In this document: positions 10,385 through 21,924 of the stretch, piece by piece | Position numbering within the stretch: position 1 is the first letter of the stretch | Layout of the letters: each line of letters starts with the position of its first letter | Assembly (NCBI GenBank): GCA_023213395.1 | Contig: CM041465.1 | Span: 143,041,741-143,105,740, forward strand | Direction: 5' to 3' | Length of the DNA stretch: 64,000 bases | Source of the DNA: Cycas panzhihuaensis | Taxonomy: Eukaryota; Cycadophyta | Notes under the pieces: model-generated | The model's input: the letters and a program-made list of their open reading frames with translations, nothing else | Databases searched by the model: none | Told to the model about the DNA's origin: nothing | Program-made: the position numbers and the translations under genes

Positions 10385-11031
10385 TGTTAGATAATATTAC
10401 AACAATGGTTTGGAGATTAAAATTTTGACAAGTTGACAGCGCGGTTTCCCCCCCAAACCTTCCTTGGAGGGTTCCAAGGGGGGTGGAAGCCCCCTTTGAC
10501 CATGGGAGGGTGGAACGCCCACAAAGAGGGGTTGGGAGCGGCGACCCACGATCCAAAAAGCTAGCACTAGAAAGTATATTAAATTGTAAAGAGAATTATG
10601 GTTATTCACTCAAAATACCCTAGATTCTACGGTCGAGATTTATGCCTTATATAACTCTCTCATGTAGCTCGATTTAGGGTATTTTTTCATTATATTGATT
10701 GTGTTCAATGTATTATATGTACTAGAAGGAGTTGGGTGGCTGGTTATTATTGTTGTGAGTACTCAGCTACAGATAGTGTACATTTTCTTTATTTTTTGAT
10801 AATAAAGATCGATACCTTTCCTGTGTGGATGTTTCCCTAGCATACTGCTAGAGTTTTACCATGTTATATCAAGTGTATATGTGATGCTTGGATTTCTTGT
10901 TAATTTTATTGTATTATCTTTAGTTTAAAAACTTGCATGTTAAATTTTAGTTTCGATCCCTGTAACTAGTTACAAGAATAGTTTAGATCCTGGTGGCAGT
11001 TTTAGGTTATTGGGACCTTGTCTTCTTAACA
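10385..11031 (+). mobile_element. 3' LTR of the tandem element
   Basis: A 647-bp LTR, TGTTAGATAATATTAC to CTTAACA. Followed directly by the target duplication AAAGA (11032-11036). The GC-rich block lies at 10441-10550. Confidence 0.92.
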
Positions 11032-11400
11032 AAAGAGAGAAGATGAGGTTATTTATGCACTTAACTTGTCACTACATAGTTGAATTTATAATGATTCCAT
11101 GTTTCAAGTCTAAATAAGAAGGGGGGCCCAATGTCAATCCCTTGATAGAGTTGCATATCACTATCAAAGAAGGAAAAGTGATCTTAGAACCACAGATTGC
11201 CCTTGAGAGATGACATAAGAGACTTTGATCTAAAATAATGATAGGATATCTCATTAAGTAGAAGGGATTACTATTAAAGGATATGACTTAGTAGTCCAAA
11301 AGAGATTGTTGATCACCATCTTGAGCTTTATAGCCAAGCTCTTTTCTTGGGATGAAGGGTATGTGGTAGACCTGGCACCCCAAAGGATTCAACATATGTT
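11032..11400 (+). pseudogene. Ty3/gypsy integrase C-terminal part (resumed)
   Basis: After one copy of the target duplication, the reading frame left at 3798 continues. EDEVIYALNLSLHS, stop, IYNDSMFQV (11039-11110) corresponds to the family pattern GEVAYRL.LP....IH.VFHVS. Downstream sequence (about 11140-11400) fits less clearly to the last part of a gypsy polyprotein, with a PKEIVDHHLEL stretch near 11305. The fit of the first 80 bases is good; the exact end is uncertain. The TSD and in-frame continuation show that 2890-3798 and this segment were one gene before the copia insertion. Confidence 0.75.
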
Positions 11401-14338
11401 AAATAACGCATATTAGTATTTAAATAGTGGCATACAAAATACTGTTATCATCAAATTTATTATTTAGAGATATTCTCCCTTAGTTTATACCCTTTGAGAG
11501 TAGAATGACCACCTTCTTTAAATATGAATTTCTATTTTCTCTCTAACTAATTTAAATTTTCATTAATTTAGGTACTTATCTGATTCTAAGCTTTCCAACA
11601 AACTTGTCCATAGCCACAATTACCATTCAATACCTATTAATTTCAAAAGGAAACACTAGTTACTTTGTTGGTTAATTTTAGTTACCTTGTTTTTAAATCT
11701 AAATTCATTTCTTATGTTCACTTTAGTGCTTAGTTAATTCACTTAACCATGTTAAGTACCTCAGGTTTCTTGCTAGTTTTGATTTTGACCTACACCTAAA
11801 TACCTCCCTCTCTCTCTCTCTCTCAATATGCATGTGTGTATGTAATGAAAAAGTAGAATAATAATTGATAAATTGTATTGGTACATTAATTCATTTAAAA
11901 TCAATAGCAATATGATAAAGACAAATAGAATGTAGTTATTACTATTAAAAAACCCATAAGAACATATGGTTGGTTTATTCAACTAGAAATAAAAAACTAG
12001 ATACATTTGTGGTCATATTGCTTTCCATCAATGATCGAGTATCTTATATTGCATGCTTACTAAAGACTAGGGAAGCTTCATTAACACTAAGTGAATTGGT
12101 TATTCAGCTCTATGACCTTGTCACTAGTCATCATTATAGGATTCTATTTTTCATTCTTGTAATAAGTTCTAGATTTTTCTACAACATTAAAAGATTTATT
12201 CATTAAATTCCCATGGTCCACATTAGGATAAATAGAATATATTTAGTTGTCCCAAAATATGCCACAAGAAATAATAGTTTAATTGAAGCTTTGACATTCT
12301 TTCATGATACTCTATTCTATCTATTGGGCTTCCATAAGTTCAGTCATTTTCTGAGGCCATATTGAAGCTTCTTCATTCCTGTACCTATCCCCATGGACAC
12401 CATTGGCCAAGATATAAGCCCCACGTATGATGTAAGCGAGGATTAGGATGTAGCGTAATCTCATCTATATTTGATTATCACTTAGTGAGTTATGATATTA
12501 TGGTTCTTGGGTAGCTCTAGTCCATTGGGTCTTTATAGGATCTAATATGTCAAATTAAAAATAAGGGCTTTATAGTCCTCCATAGGAACATACCCTCGTT
12601 CTTTGCCCTTAAGCCCATATAAGAGTAAAGTGCCCTATGGCACTTAGGTAATATAGTACATAGTTCTCTCACACATCTATATCTTTTGTTTTCTTGGCTG
12701 AACTTGGCACACAGAGTTGTCATCCATGGCAAAAAATAAATAAATAAACATAGCTTAACAACAGTTCTATTTTCTCTATGTTTTTCCACATAATATAATG
12801 TAGTGGCATTGGCACTATTGGATGCCTTAGGGATCTATCTTAAAGTAGAACTATTCAATGAACAACCAATGCCAAGGGAAAACAATAACATACCATGGCA
12901 ATCCCCATGCCATATTACAAATACACATATGTAATTATGGTTGTGGTTGACTTAAAGGTAGGCCATAACATGCCCTCCATTCTTTAAAAGCTTTGTTATT
13001 TTAGGACCATAAGTAGCCTCCCTTCTTAAGATCATTATTCTTAAGATGTTGTTTCTCGGCCACATGTTGTCCTTTCATATGATTATTGTTTTGTTAATTT
13101 ATTTTAGATTTTGATGTTTCTCTAAGTGAATATTAGGGGCAATTATCAAATATCATGTTGATAATGGCTTTATCCATCAGGTGTTGCTTTTATTGAGACA
13201 AAAACAATTTTTGTTATGGAGCTCATACAAAGTGGGTCGATTAAATGATGGAATGTTCTTGTGTGTCCCTCGGTAGGATTGGCGTTCATTTTTAGGGATC
13301 TGCAGTGTTATAATGAGCTACCCATATATTCTTTGAGTTTGGGGGGCCTTCTTTCTATATTTCTTCTAAAAACTATAAACATGTAATAGAGCCAACATGT
13401 CTTTTTCTTATTGATTTGTCGAATACCTCGTAGAGTATATCAAGCTCCATTCTAATTGAATCTAATAAAATTTTCAATATTGTTGTTGCTATATATGTCA
13501 AGGGTTTGCAACCACTGTACTCTTAAAACTATGTTTATGCCTCATAGGGAAAGGAGAGGGAATTCTAATTCATCCTATAATGTTACGAGTACTTCTTAAA
13601 TTTATAAGAACCGCTACTCTGGTACAATATGATGTACGATTTTTAAGATCTCTAGATTTTTGATTCTATTTATTGTTGCTAATAAAGTTCTCCAGAGTGT
13701 ATTGCATCGACTCGTTTTCATGTCAGTGCTTCCTTAGGACTTGTGTGGCCTTCCCTTGTTTTTGTTAAATGCCCTAAGAGTAATGAACTTTGTCTTTCGT
13801 GTGGCAGAGTATATCTGTTATTGACTTCTGGATCTTTTGGTTGAGCCATAGTACAAGCATTTACTTTGTTGTTTTCTATTATATTATTTTCATGTAACTT
13901 ATTGTTGTAGTTTTTCATGCCAGTGATGTGTCTAGGTTTGAGCCAGCTAATTTGGCCTACTATATCTCTGGATGTTTATCGATGGCAGATTTACAACAAA
14001 AGGAGCCCTTAGGCCTTAGGCTTGAAATTATTAGGTAATTAAGTTAATTAGCTTGACGCATACAACAAAGGAAAGAAATATGCATATATGCGAGGAATGC
14101 ATGTTTCTTGATTGTTGAAGTTTAAGGATGGCCATCACTGGTTATGGACCGCATAACCGTTAATCTTTGGTTCAACCTTTACAATTTATTATTATTTATA
14201 CATTGCCACAAGAATATATGCAAACGGTTAGACAACCGAACATCCGTAACAATATGAATACCTATTTTCTTCTCTTGACAAAAGACAGATACATAGACAC
14301 TGGAAGCCTTCTTCACAGAATTTGAAGTCGGCTATAAT
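11401..14338. other. Region without recognisable genes
   Basis: AT-rich, no repeats shared with the rest of the window that I could see. A short (CT)n run lies at 11806-11825. An open frame of 78 codons at 11970-12206 (+) vaguely resembles a copia gag capsid stretch (TREASLTLSELVIQLYDL), but the match is too weak to call. Nothing else can be supported. Confidence 0.5.
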
Positions 14339-14342
14339 AAAA
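14339..14342 (-). terminator. Pol III terminator for tRNA-Gln
   Basis: A run of four T on the - strand (AAAA on +), four bases past the 3' end of the tRNA. Minimal RNA polymerase III stop signal. Confidence 0.65.
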
Positions 14343-14345
14343 CCA

Positions 14346-14417
14346 AGGTTCCACCGAGATTTGAACTCGGGTTACTGAATTCAAAGTCCAATGTCCTCAC
14401 CACTAGACCATGGAACT
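14346..14417 (-). tRNA. tRNA-Gln (anticodon UUG), possibly weakened
   Basis: The 72-base - strand sequence folds as a tRNA. It has a D arm with GGTCTAGTGGTGAGGAC, an anticodon loop CTTTGAA reading TTG, and a T arm GAGTTCAAATCTC. It matches the known nuclear plant tRNA-Gln(UUG) closely. Differences from the usual sequence: base 1 is A where G is expected (A1 facing C72 breaks the top acceptor pair), a G replaces T in the D loop, and one anticodon-stem C is T (leaving a G-U pair). The box A and box B internal promoters are readable. A T4 terminator follows at once. It may be functional or an early pseudogene; A1-C72 is the main doubt. No intron, and CCA is not encoded, as expected for a nuclear gene. 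Confidence 0.88.
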
Positions 14418-14800
14418 AACGGGGATATAATCTGAGCGACTAACCATCCACCAGCCATTCGTTCGCGAGGAAGGCCTACACCGATGGTACACACTGAATT
14501 GCATGGTATGGCTTGTTTGAGGGTAACCAGATAATAGCTGCGTGACTTGTGTTACAGATATCGACACGACACGACACGACAAATATTGTGGTAAGACAAA
14601 TATTTTATGGTAACTTGTCCAATCAATAAAATGCCCCAAACTTGGTATTCTCACCTGTTACTTCAATATTACCACTTCACTCCACAAAATTATTGCATAT
14701 GCTTCTAATTCACAAAACATACGTGATCTGATACTGAGTTCATTTGAAAATAATATCCGTACAGATTTGAACACGGTACCTGAAATAACGGTCCCGAATA

Positions 14801-14817
14801 GCTGGAATAGCTCAGTT

Positions 14818-14850
<33 letters not shown>

Positions 14851-14874
14851 GAGGTTCAAGCCCTCCTTCTAGCG
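14801..14874 (+). tRNA. tRNA-Asn (anticodon GUU)
   Basis: A 74-base sequence, GCTGGAATAGCTCAGTTGG at the 5' end and CTTCTAGCG at the 3' end. The acceptor stem pairs fully (one G-U). The anticodon loop CTGTTAA reads GTT at 14835-14837. The T arm is GAGGTTCAAGCCCTC. It equals the standard nuclear plant tRNA-Asn as far as I can recall. No intron or encoded CCA. No T4 run lies immediately downstream; the nearest is about 14941, so the stop signal is weak or distant. It lies 384 bases from tRNA-Gln, on the other strand. Confidence 0.95.
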
Positions 14875-15640
14875 CCTCATAAGATTAGGTTTCAACCCTT
14901 CGTTGATTCTAGCCAATATTGTTTGCAACCCCTCAACTCCATTTTACTTCTCACTTGTATCCATAATGTCAATGCAATGCCCAATTACAATGGCAATAGC
15001 AGCAATATTCACAAAGAAATGCACCCTCCTATCCAATGCAATTAACAAAAATTAAATCTCTACACATCTCTTTGTATATCTCCATTTATAACACTAACAC
15101 TAGCTTCTCATAATAATAAAATATTATTAAAATATACTTCACGTAGCACAGTAGCCATCTTCTCTCAAATTGTCTTGGGATCGTTACAATTCTTTCCTCT
15201 TTAAAGACACTTCGTCATCCCGCTAGCTCCTTCTATCATTTCTTGAATTTTGTAACTTCTCAAGGTCTCTTTCATGATCTTGTTTTATGTTGCCATTTGG
15301 ATCCACAACATTCCTCCCTTTATGAATACTTTGCACACAAAATGTGGGAGAGATGATGCACACCTCTCCAATCTACCACTTGCTATAGCCAATACGTCGC
15401 TGGAGCTAGTGCCATCTCTATGATGTCTTCTAGGTACTATACGTATGTGCCATCTTCCTGTTTGTGATGACACCATTTCCTTTATAGCTCTTGCAGAGCA
15501 TTTTCCACGCAGTATATCGTGGGACCTGGGTTTTGGGGATTAGCACTATCTTAGATCTTAGAACTTGCTTCCATATCATGCCCATGGAGTTTTGCTCTTG
15601 AAGATAAGAATTACCTTGGAGATGGGAGCATAGGTTGCGC
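14875..15640. other. Intergenic stretch after tRNA-Asn
   Basis: No supported gene. A 63-codon open frame on - (15285-15476) has ordinary residue composition but no family I recognise. It is somewhat richer in GC than its surroundings, so it may be low-copy or remnant coding DNA. Confidence 0.4.
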
Positions 15641-17090
15641 TGAAAAGGTCATAAGGAATAGAGAATATAGTTGAAGTCGCATGGCAATGAATGGAGACAT
15701 ATAGGAGGAGTGCATAATAAACAAGAATCAAGTTTGTCAGCATCATAGGAAAATAAGCTTAGATGGGGACACACAGGAGGGGTATGTCAAAAATAGAGAT
15801 AAAGTGCGAGGGTTTATAATGACATGATATGATAATAGATAAGAATGTAGTTCTAAAAGAGATTAGGAGGTAATAAGTATTGGGGATTAGGGTAAAACTA
15901 AGAATTGAAAGGCTATGCTTGAAGTGGAATGTGACTAAAGTAATTATATAATGGTAAATGGGTAATAAACGGTATGGAGTAGAGGGTGGCTTATGGAGGA
16001 GATCAAGAGGTAGTAACATACATAGAATGTCAGTACGACAAGGCTAAGGAATAAGGTTTAAGATATGTTACAAATATTTAATACAAATGACAATTATGTC
16101 AGAGAGATATACAAAAAATGGAGAGTGGGATGAAGTTAATGAGAAATAATGGAGATGAGCGAGATTAAGATATAAAAGTATATGACACAGATGTGTCAAG
16201 AATGAAAGTTGAAGTGTGGATAATAGGTGATATGAATGATATAGGGTATCGATAAGATTGGAGAAAGATACATACGAGGTGTTGATACTAAAGAGATACA
16301 GAATGATGGATAGATGGTAAGATGGGTATTCTATAGAGATGGATACGGCAAAGAGATATCTACAAAGTAAAGGGATAAATGGTGAAGATAATTTAGGTTT
16401 GGAACAAAGTTAGGGAATGATATATATGGAGGTCTAATACAAATATTGTAGGAAATAATGTAAGGAATGCAAGACGAGATGAGGGAAAAAGATTGCTCTA
16501 CATGTATAAGTGAGTTAAATATGGCCAAATGAGAGCAATGTATGAGTGATAAATATTGAAATACAAGTAAGAAATGGTAAGACAATTGTGGTCTATGAGT
16601 GTGATTACAGAATAACTTCTATAGATAACTAATAAAGGGGGCATAAGGGTTGAGAGATAAGTATTGTTTAGGAGTAGATAGTTTTGATGGAAGCATGCGA
16701 GATAAGAATGTAAAAATATTAGATATAATAAGCATAGAATTGAGTAAGAAGGTTAATAAGGGGTAGGGAGGGAAATAATGTATCTTATTAGATAAGTTAC
16801 TAGATGAAAAAAATATAAAAGAGAAAAATAAAACATAAGAAGAATAAAGTATGCTAACTAGATTAGAAAGTAGAGAGAGTGGAGCTTTAATACGAGAGAA
16901 ATGAATGTTATGAAAATAAGAGGGATGTGTATCCTTTCTTGGTGATTTCTTAAGGGACAAGTGATGGTATGAAAAATATGAACATTGATTAATTTCACGA
17001 GAGATCATGGTTTTACTTATGAAAAGTTGGGAGTTGAAGAGGTTGGGCTTTAAATCTATTATCAATTCTAGTAAGTAGGAATATAGGGTT
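15640..17090. other. Purine-skewed block on + strand
   Basis: Over about 1.4 kb the + strand is dominated by A and G in short words such as GATA, GAGA, ATGG and AATAG, with few C. The - strand therefore shows long open frames (15759-16019, 16331-16585, 16619-17065) rich in Ser, Leu, Ile, Tyr and Phe. I take these as results of composition: they have no recognisable domain, and adjacent frames do not join. No direct repeat unit is evident. Confidence 0.5.
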
Positions 17091-17164
17091 TTCTAGGGCC
17101 ATGTGTAAGGAAAATTAAGATGAAGTATAAAGGTATTAAATATTAATGTTTATTTTGAGGTTAT

Positions 17165-17564
17165 AGCTTCAGGTTATGAGCCTCCCCTTAATATTTATAT
17201 TTGAAGGATGCAGAGGTGCAAAGCAAGACTACAGCGGTGAGCTCATCATGCTTGAGTTTATAAATTCCTTCAAATCGTTGATGGTATTAAAAAATACTAG
17301 GGAGGTATTCCCACCCCATTTATAGGAAAATTTGAGGAGGCAGCAAACGCCTCAACTTGACTTGCATGTTATCCTATAATATTCAAAATAATATTAAAAA
17401 ATACATTTAAAAATACAAACATGTACCTTAAGAGTAGTGGGTCGGTATTTAGAGGCTCTAGGTGGCTTGGTGTGCAGCTCTAGGTGCCTTAAGGAGCCCC
17501 AAATGTGGCTTTGAGGGGCCATAGGTGCACATCTTCTAAGAAACATTGGGGGGTTATCCCAACA
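17165..17564 (-). mobile_element. 3' LTR of a minus-strand copia element
   Basis: On - the LTR starts TGTTGGGATAACCC at 17564, right after the polyprotein's final codons. A TATA box CCTATAAATGGGG lies at about 17317-17330 on +. The far end is not fixed because no second copy is in the window; about 17165 is an estimate. Confidence 0.65.
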
Positions 17565-18957
17565 TTCTCCTCTATGATGCCCAATGTAAACGACTCCCAA
17601 ACTTTCTCTAAATTTCTAGAATTTGACTTTTCTCAAAGTCTTTATAAATATATTTGTTGTCTAGTTTTCAGTACTGCAATAGGCTAATTCGATTTCTTCT
17701 ATTTGTACTAGTTCCCGAATGAAATGGTGTTGAGTCTTGATGTGTTTTGTTTTTCCATGGAAGATCAGATTCTTTGCCATTCGAATGATGCTCTGATTGT
17801 CACACCAAATTCTAGTGGGACCTTTCTGTTTAAGTTAGAAATTTTGTAATAGTCTTCTCAACCAAACTGACTCACATGCACCTGCTACTGCTACTTTGTA
17901 TTTTGCCTCAACTATGGATAAGGAAATTGTGTTCTACTTCTTTGTGCTCCATGTTATTGCTATTGATCCCATACTAAATATATAACCTGTTATAGATTTT
18001 CTGTCATCAACATCTCCTACCCAATCTGAATCTATATAGCCAGCTAATTAAAATTTTGGGAAAGCTTTGTAGTATAGCCTATCATTTGGAATTCCTTTGA
18101 GATATCTAAGGATTCTCTTAGTTGCTTGCCAGTGAGAGGTCTTTGGATCTTGCATGAACCTAGATACAACACTAATTAAATATGTTATATATGGTCATGT
18201 GGATGTCAAATATATCAAACTACTAATAAGATGTCTGTAAAGTATTGAATCAACTAAAGTAGAGCCATCTGTCTTAGAGAGTTTGATTTATGTTTCAGCT
18301 GGGGTTGTTAATGGTTTACATTCTATCATTCTAAACTTTTGTAGTAAGTCCAAGCTATATTTACATTGGGAGATGAAATTTCCCTTCTTGTCTTGCCAAA
18401 CATCCAATCCTAGGAAGTAATGCATAAGTCCCAAATCTGTCATCTCGAATTCTTTACACATAACATATTTGAATTGATGCAACGGGTGGGAGTCATTTCT
18501 AGTATATACAAGGTCATTCACATAAAGACCTACAATTAAAATTGAACTTCCATTGATTTGGATATACAAGTTAAGGTCTACTTGAGATCTTTCAAACCCT
18601 TGATCTCTAAAATATTTATCTATGCAGGAATACCAAGCCCTAAGTGATTGTTTTAAACTATAGAGTGTTTTTTTTAGTTTATACATTTTGTTTTCTTCTC
18701 CCCTGACTTCAAAACCTAGGGGTTAAGCGGCATAGATGTCTTCTTTGATGTAGCCATTGAGAAAGGCACTTTTGACATCCATTTGGTAAACTTTCCAACC
18801 CATTTGGGTTGTTAGGCTTATCATCATTCTAACAAATTCTATCCAAGCAATAAGGGCAAAAGTTTTAGCATAATATATGGCTTCTTTTTTAGCATATCCC
18901 TTTGCAACCAATCTAGCCTTATACTTATCAATGGAGCCAATCATATATGTTATTTTA
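17565..18957 (-). pseudogene. Copia RT-RNase H on minus strand, 5'-truncated
   Basis: Read on -, starting at about 18957. PKITYMIGSIDKYKARLVAKGYA (18957 down), YQMDVKSAFLNGYIKEDIYA (to 18723), then MYKLKKTLYSLKQSLRAWY (18686). The active site is LYVNDLVYT (about 18515), so YVDD is YVND. MTDLGLMHYFLGLDVWQDKKG (about 18440) and RMIECKPLTTPAET (to 18288) finish RT. RNase H: SLIYLTST (about 18205), VVSRFMQDPKTSHW, RILRYLKGIPND, LAGYIDSDWVGDVDDRKSITGY (about 18040-17980), ISLS.VEAKY, then IWCDNQS (about 17810) and HIKTQHHFIRELV (about 17720). It closes with FRESLGV and GEC just before the LTR. Few stops: RT and RNase H are in almost one frame, so this copy is younger than that at 1003-2215. Gag, protease, integrase and 5' LTR are missing; the cut at 18957 has no identifiable insertion. 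Confidence 0.9.
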
Positions 18958-19497
18958 GGCAGGATTAATATTCTATCTAATATTATATTTAAATATGTAC
19001 AATGTGTTCATAAAATATAAGAGAAAAGTAAGGGTAAATGCATTAATTTTATAATGAGAGATATTCATTGGAATAGGATTTTATCAAATGTTTTGAAATC
19101 AATTTTTTAATGTTCGATAGATTGATCCATCTAATCATGATCTTCATTCCATATCTTATTCCAATAAAAATTGCTAGAAGAAATGGAAGAACATATAATA
19201 TGATTTAAACTTACAATAATTATCTCATTTAGTTGATATACTACTCTAATTTTATGGTTAATTCTTCTTCAAATTACTTGAAGGTGGATTCTTACTCTTT
19301 ATTGTCTTATTCTTATATGTGCTTTAATTCTTCTATTTTAGATTCACATGTTTCTTCAAGATGTTACTCATCTTCTTGGATAGAATTTAATTTCAATTTA
19401 CTTTAAAAGATTAAACTAAAGTATTGTGATAGAGATAATATTAATTCTCAACATTAATGTTTTTCTCCTATTATTCATTTTTTAATATAAAGTTGAT
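18958..19497. other. AT-rich spacer
   Basis: No gene or shared repeat seen between the truncated copia and the giant gypsy LTR. Confidence 0.5.
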
Positions 19498-19955
19498 TGT
19501 TTGGGATCATTCTAAGCTAACCACCTCTCAATAACTTTTATGTTTCTTCCATTTCAATTGAATATTAAGAGATGTTTGGAGCTATGGGAACCTTGTAACC
19601 AACTTTGTCTAACTCCTAAGGAGGAGTCTCTACTTATTTGTATTTTATACTTAAGAGTTATTTTGAAAGTATGAGGCTAGAATATGTGGTGACAATTCAG
19701 TGATCGAATATGATAACTTATACAAACAAGTAGATGAAATCTAAGTTCAAAGCTACACTAACAATGTTTTTATTTTGTTTTTGTTCTTTTTTCTTTTCTT
19801 ATATCTTTCATGTTTTAGGTTTAATTAAATAAAGAAAAGGTAAAAATAAAGATATAATCATACACTTATAAAATTGTCAAAGAAACTAATAAACTTAAGA
19901 GAAACCACCTTTTAAATCAACCAAAGAAAGAAGAAAACCTATACTTTTTTATTTT

Positions 19956-20034
<79 letters not shown>

Positions 20035-21924
20035 ACTTAAAATCAAAAGAAACTATTTTCTAATTTTTCCAAATAACCTTTTATTTCAAATGAAAGAATG
20101 TAAGAACAAAACTTTATAAAATAAATGTCTTATACATACCTAGATAATGAATATTGAAGTGGTATGAAGCTCTTTTTATACTTCTTCCTCTTGCATGTAT
20201 AATTTTTTACAGGCTTTACAATCTTTTAACCATTGAATGACTTTAAATAAAAGAAAGGAAGCACAAAATAAAACATGTAAAGTAAAAACTTAATATGCAA
20301 GCCTAAAGTTTGTTTGAATAGCCCATAAAAGATGACACACAAGATGCATATTCAACATGCAAGTAAGAACTTAGCTTATATAATTCAATGAGAATCTAGA
20401 TTACGAGTATAGAAAGATTTTATGATTTACACAACAACATACAACCATAAGATCAATGAATTCACTTCATCTTTTATGAATGAAAAGAGTAAATATGAAC
20501 ATATAAAGTTTATTCACTTTACTCTTTTTCAATTTTGCATCTTTCATAAGAAGAAGGAAAGAAAAAAAGTGAAGAATCAAGAAAAATACATCATATAATC
20601 ATAAGAACCCTCTATATATGCAACAATTTAAGTGCCTCAGGATAGCGATCTTCCCCTTATTGATCAATCTTCATCAAATTTTCCTTTTAATATAGAGAAC
20701 AAAAGGAGAAATTTATAAAGAAACCACCAAAACTAGTACCAAATCAAAAGAGAAGAGATAAAGACCTCTTGGAATCTTGATTGCTATAGAGAATGGGAGG
20801 GAGAAGCTATGAAATATGATGAAGAGGTAGATCTCTCTTCTCTATTAGAAACTCCTATAAACCCCATAAAGGGCTGACCTTTCAACCAATTTTTTTTAAA
20901 GTAAATAGAAATCATAACAAGAACTAGAGATAAGATAAAGAAGTTAGCATAAATAAGGTACAATATGATAAGCGACCATTCAAAAAAGACAAGAAAGAGT
21001 GATAGGAAATTATTACCAAACTTATGATAAGAGAGTTGGAGCTTAGATTGAAGACTTGTAGAAGATAAACATTTGAGTAAGTAATAAAAATAGAGCTAAA
21101 CAATAGTACTATTAATATCTCTACGTCTTTTTTCTCTTGATTACTTCTTTTTACACTTTTTTTCTTGCCAAAAATGTCATAATTACTCTCCTCTAATCAG
21201 TCTTGGGGTTTTTAAGTGTAGAAGTAGATGATGGCACTCATTTTAGGTGACAGGATATGAAAATAGAGAAAAAATAACACATATGACCTAAATCATTTTA
21301 CATACATAACAATAAAAAATATAATTTTGTACAAAACATATGATCGATTGCATTTTATGTAGGATGAAAAATATGACTTTATACATAAAACAGATCAATC
21401 ACGTTTTTGGAAATACTAAAAACATGATGATAATAAATGAAAAATTTACCAAATAGACTTTAAAAAAGCTTAGAGCATTACCAAAAAACTGAAGTAAAAT
21501 GACTTTATCAGAAATAAATGTAGCCCAAAAGAAGTGATGAAGTAAGCACTAACCCAAAAAATAACAAAAAATGATAATCAAAGTATAAAATTAAGAGGAA
21601 AAGATAAGAACAATGAGTGTTTTAAAAAGAAAAAGTGGATTAGAATGGATTAGGTGAAAGATTTTAATGTTATGGTTTCATCCATTGACATATAGAAAAC
21701 ATAATAATACATTCATCATTATCCAAACATCAATTATTCCAAATATCAATACAATACTTTACCAAAATCACATAAATTCAATAAAATATATAACGATATT
21801 CATTAACAATCAATCAAATAAACTCTCATTTGATAAACAATATTCCCATGATCAGTAAATATCAACTAGGTATATAGAATCAACTAAGGGGATGTATTTT
21901 AGGGAAATATTTGCCCTCTTAATA
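19498..21924 (-). mobile_element. 3' LTR of the giant gypsy element
   Basis: 2427 bp. On + it begins TGTTTGGGATC and ends TCTTAATA; on - it ends CA. It aligns along its full length with 42360-44724. The 62-base excess is explained by the (TA)n and T run at 19958-20034. The open frames in it are chance. Confidence 0.85.
19958..20034. repeat. (TA)n microsatellite followed by T17
   Basis: About 30 TA units then 17 T. The other LTR has only TTTTTTTAATATAAAAG here (42826 on), so the expansion happened after the element inserted. Confidence 0.97.

Larger units (their letters stand above)
3799..11031 (+). mobile_element. Tandem Tork-like copia element with three LTRs
   Basis: A single insertion, bounded by AAAGA duplications, of the form truncated LTR - partial internal region - LTR - full internal region - LTR. 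The LTRs lie at 3799-3930, 5681-6341 and 10385-11031. The right-hand unit keeps the primer site, gag, protease, integrase, RT, RNase H and polypurine tract in copia order, but has many stops. The left-hand unit is deleted from within its 5' LTR to near the integrase/RT linker. The middle LTR is shared. The polyprotein (LYVDDMLVASKS, a stretch like VSIPLASHFKLS) is of the Tork/Tnt1-like type by general knowledge of that lineage. Such tandem arrays arise by unequal recombination between LTRs or by insertion of recombined DNA. Confidence 0.9.

Noticed and set aside
11072-11254. 60-codon - frame resembling a gypsy C-terminal ILD motif
   Set aside because: The + frame continues the interrupted gypsy integrase at the target duplication, which is stronger evidence for strand and identity.
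15759-17065. Three long - frames (86, 84 and 148 codons) as possible genes
   Set aside because: Low-complexity, hydrophobic and Ser-rich owing to purine skew; no domain, no start context, and no link between frames.
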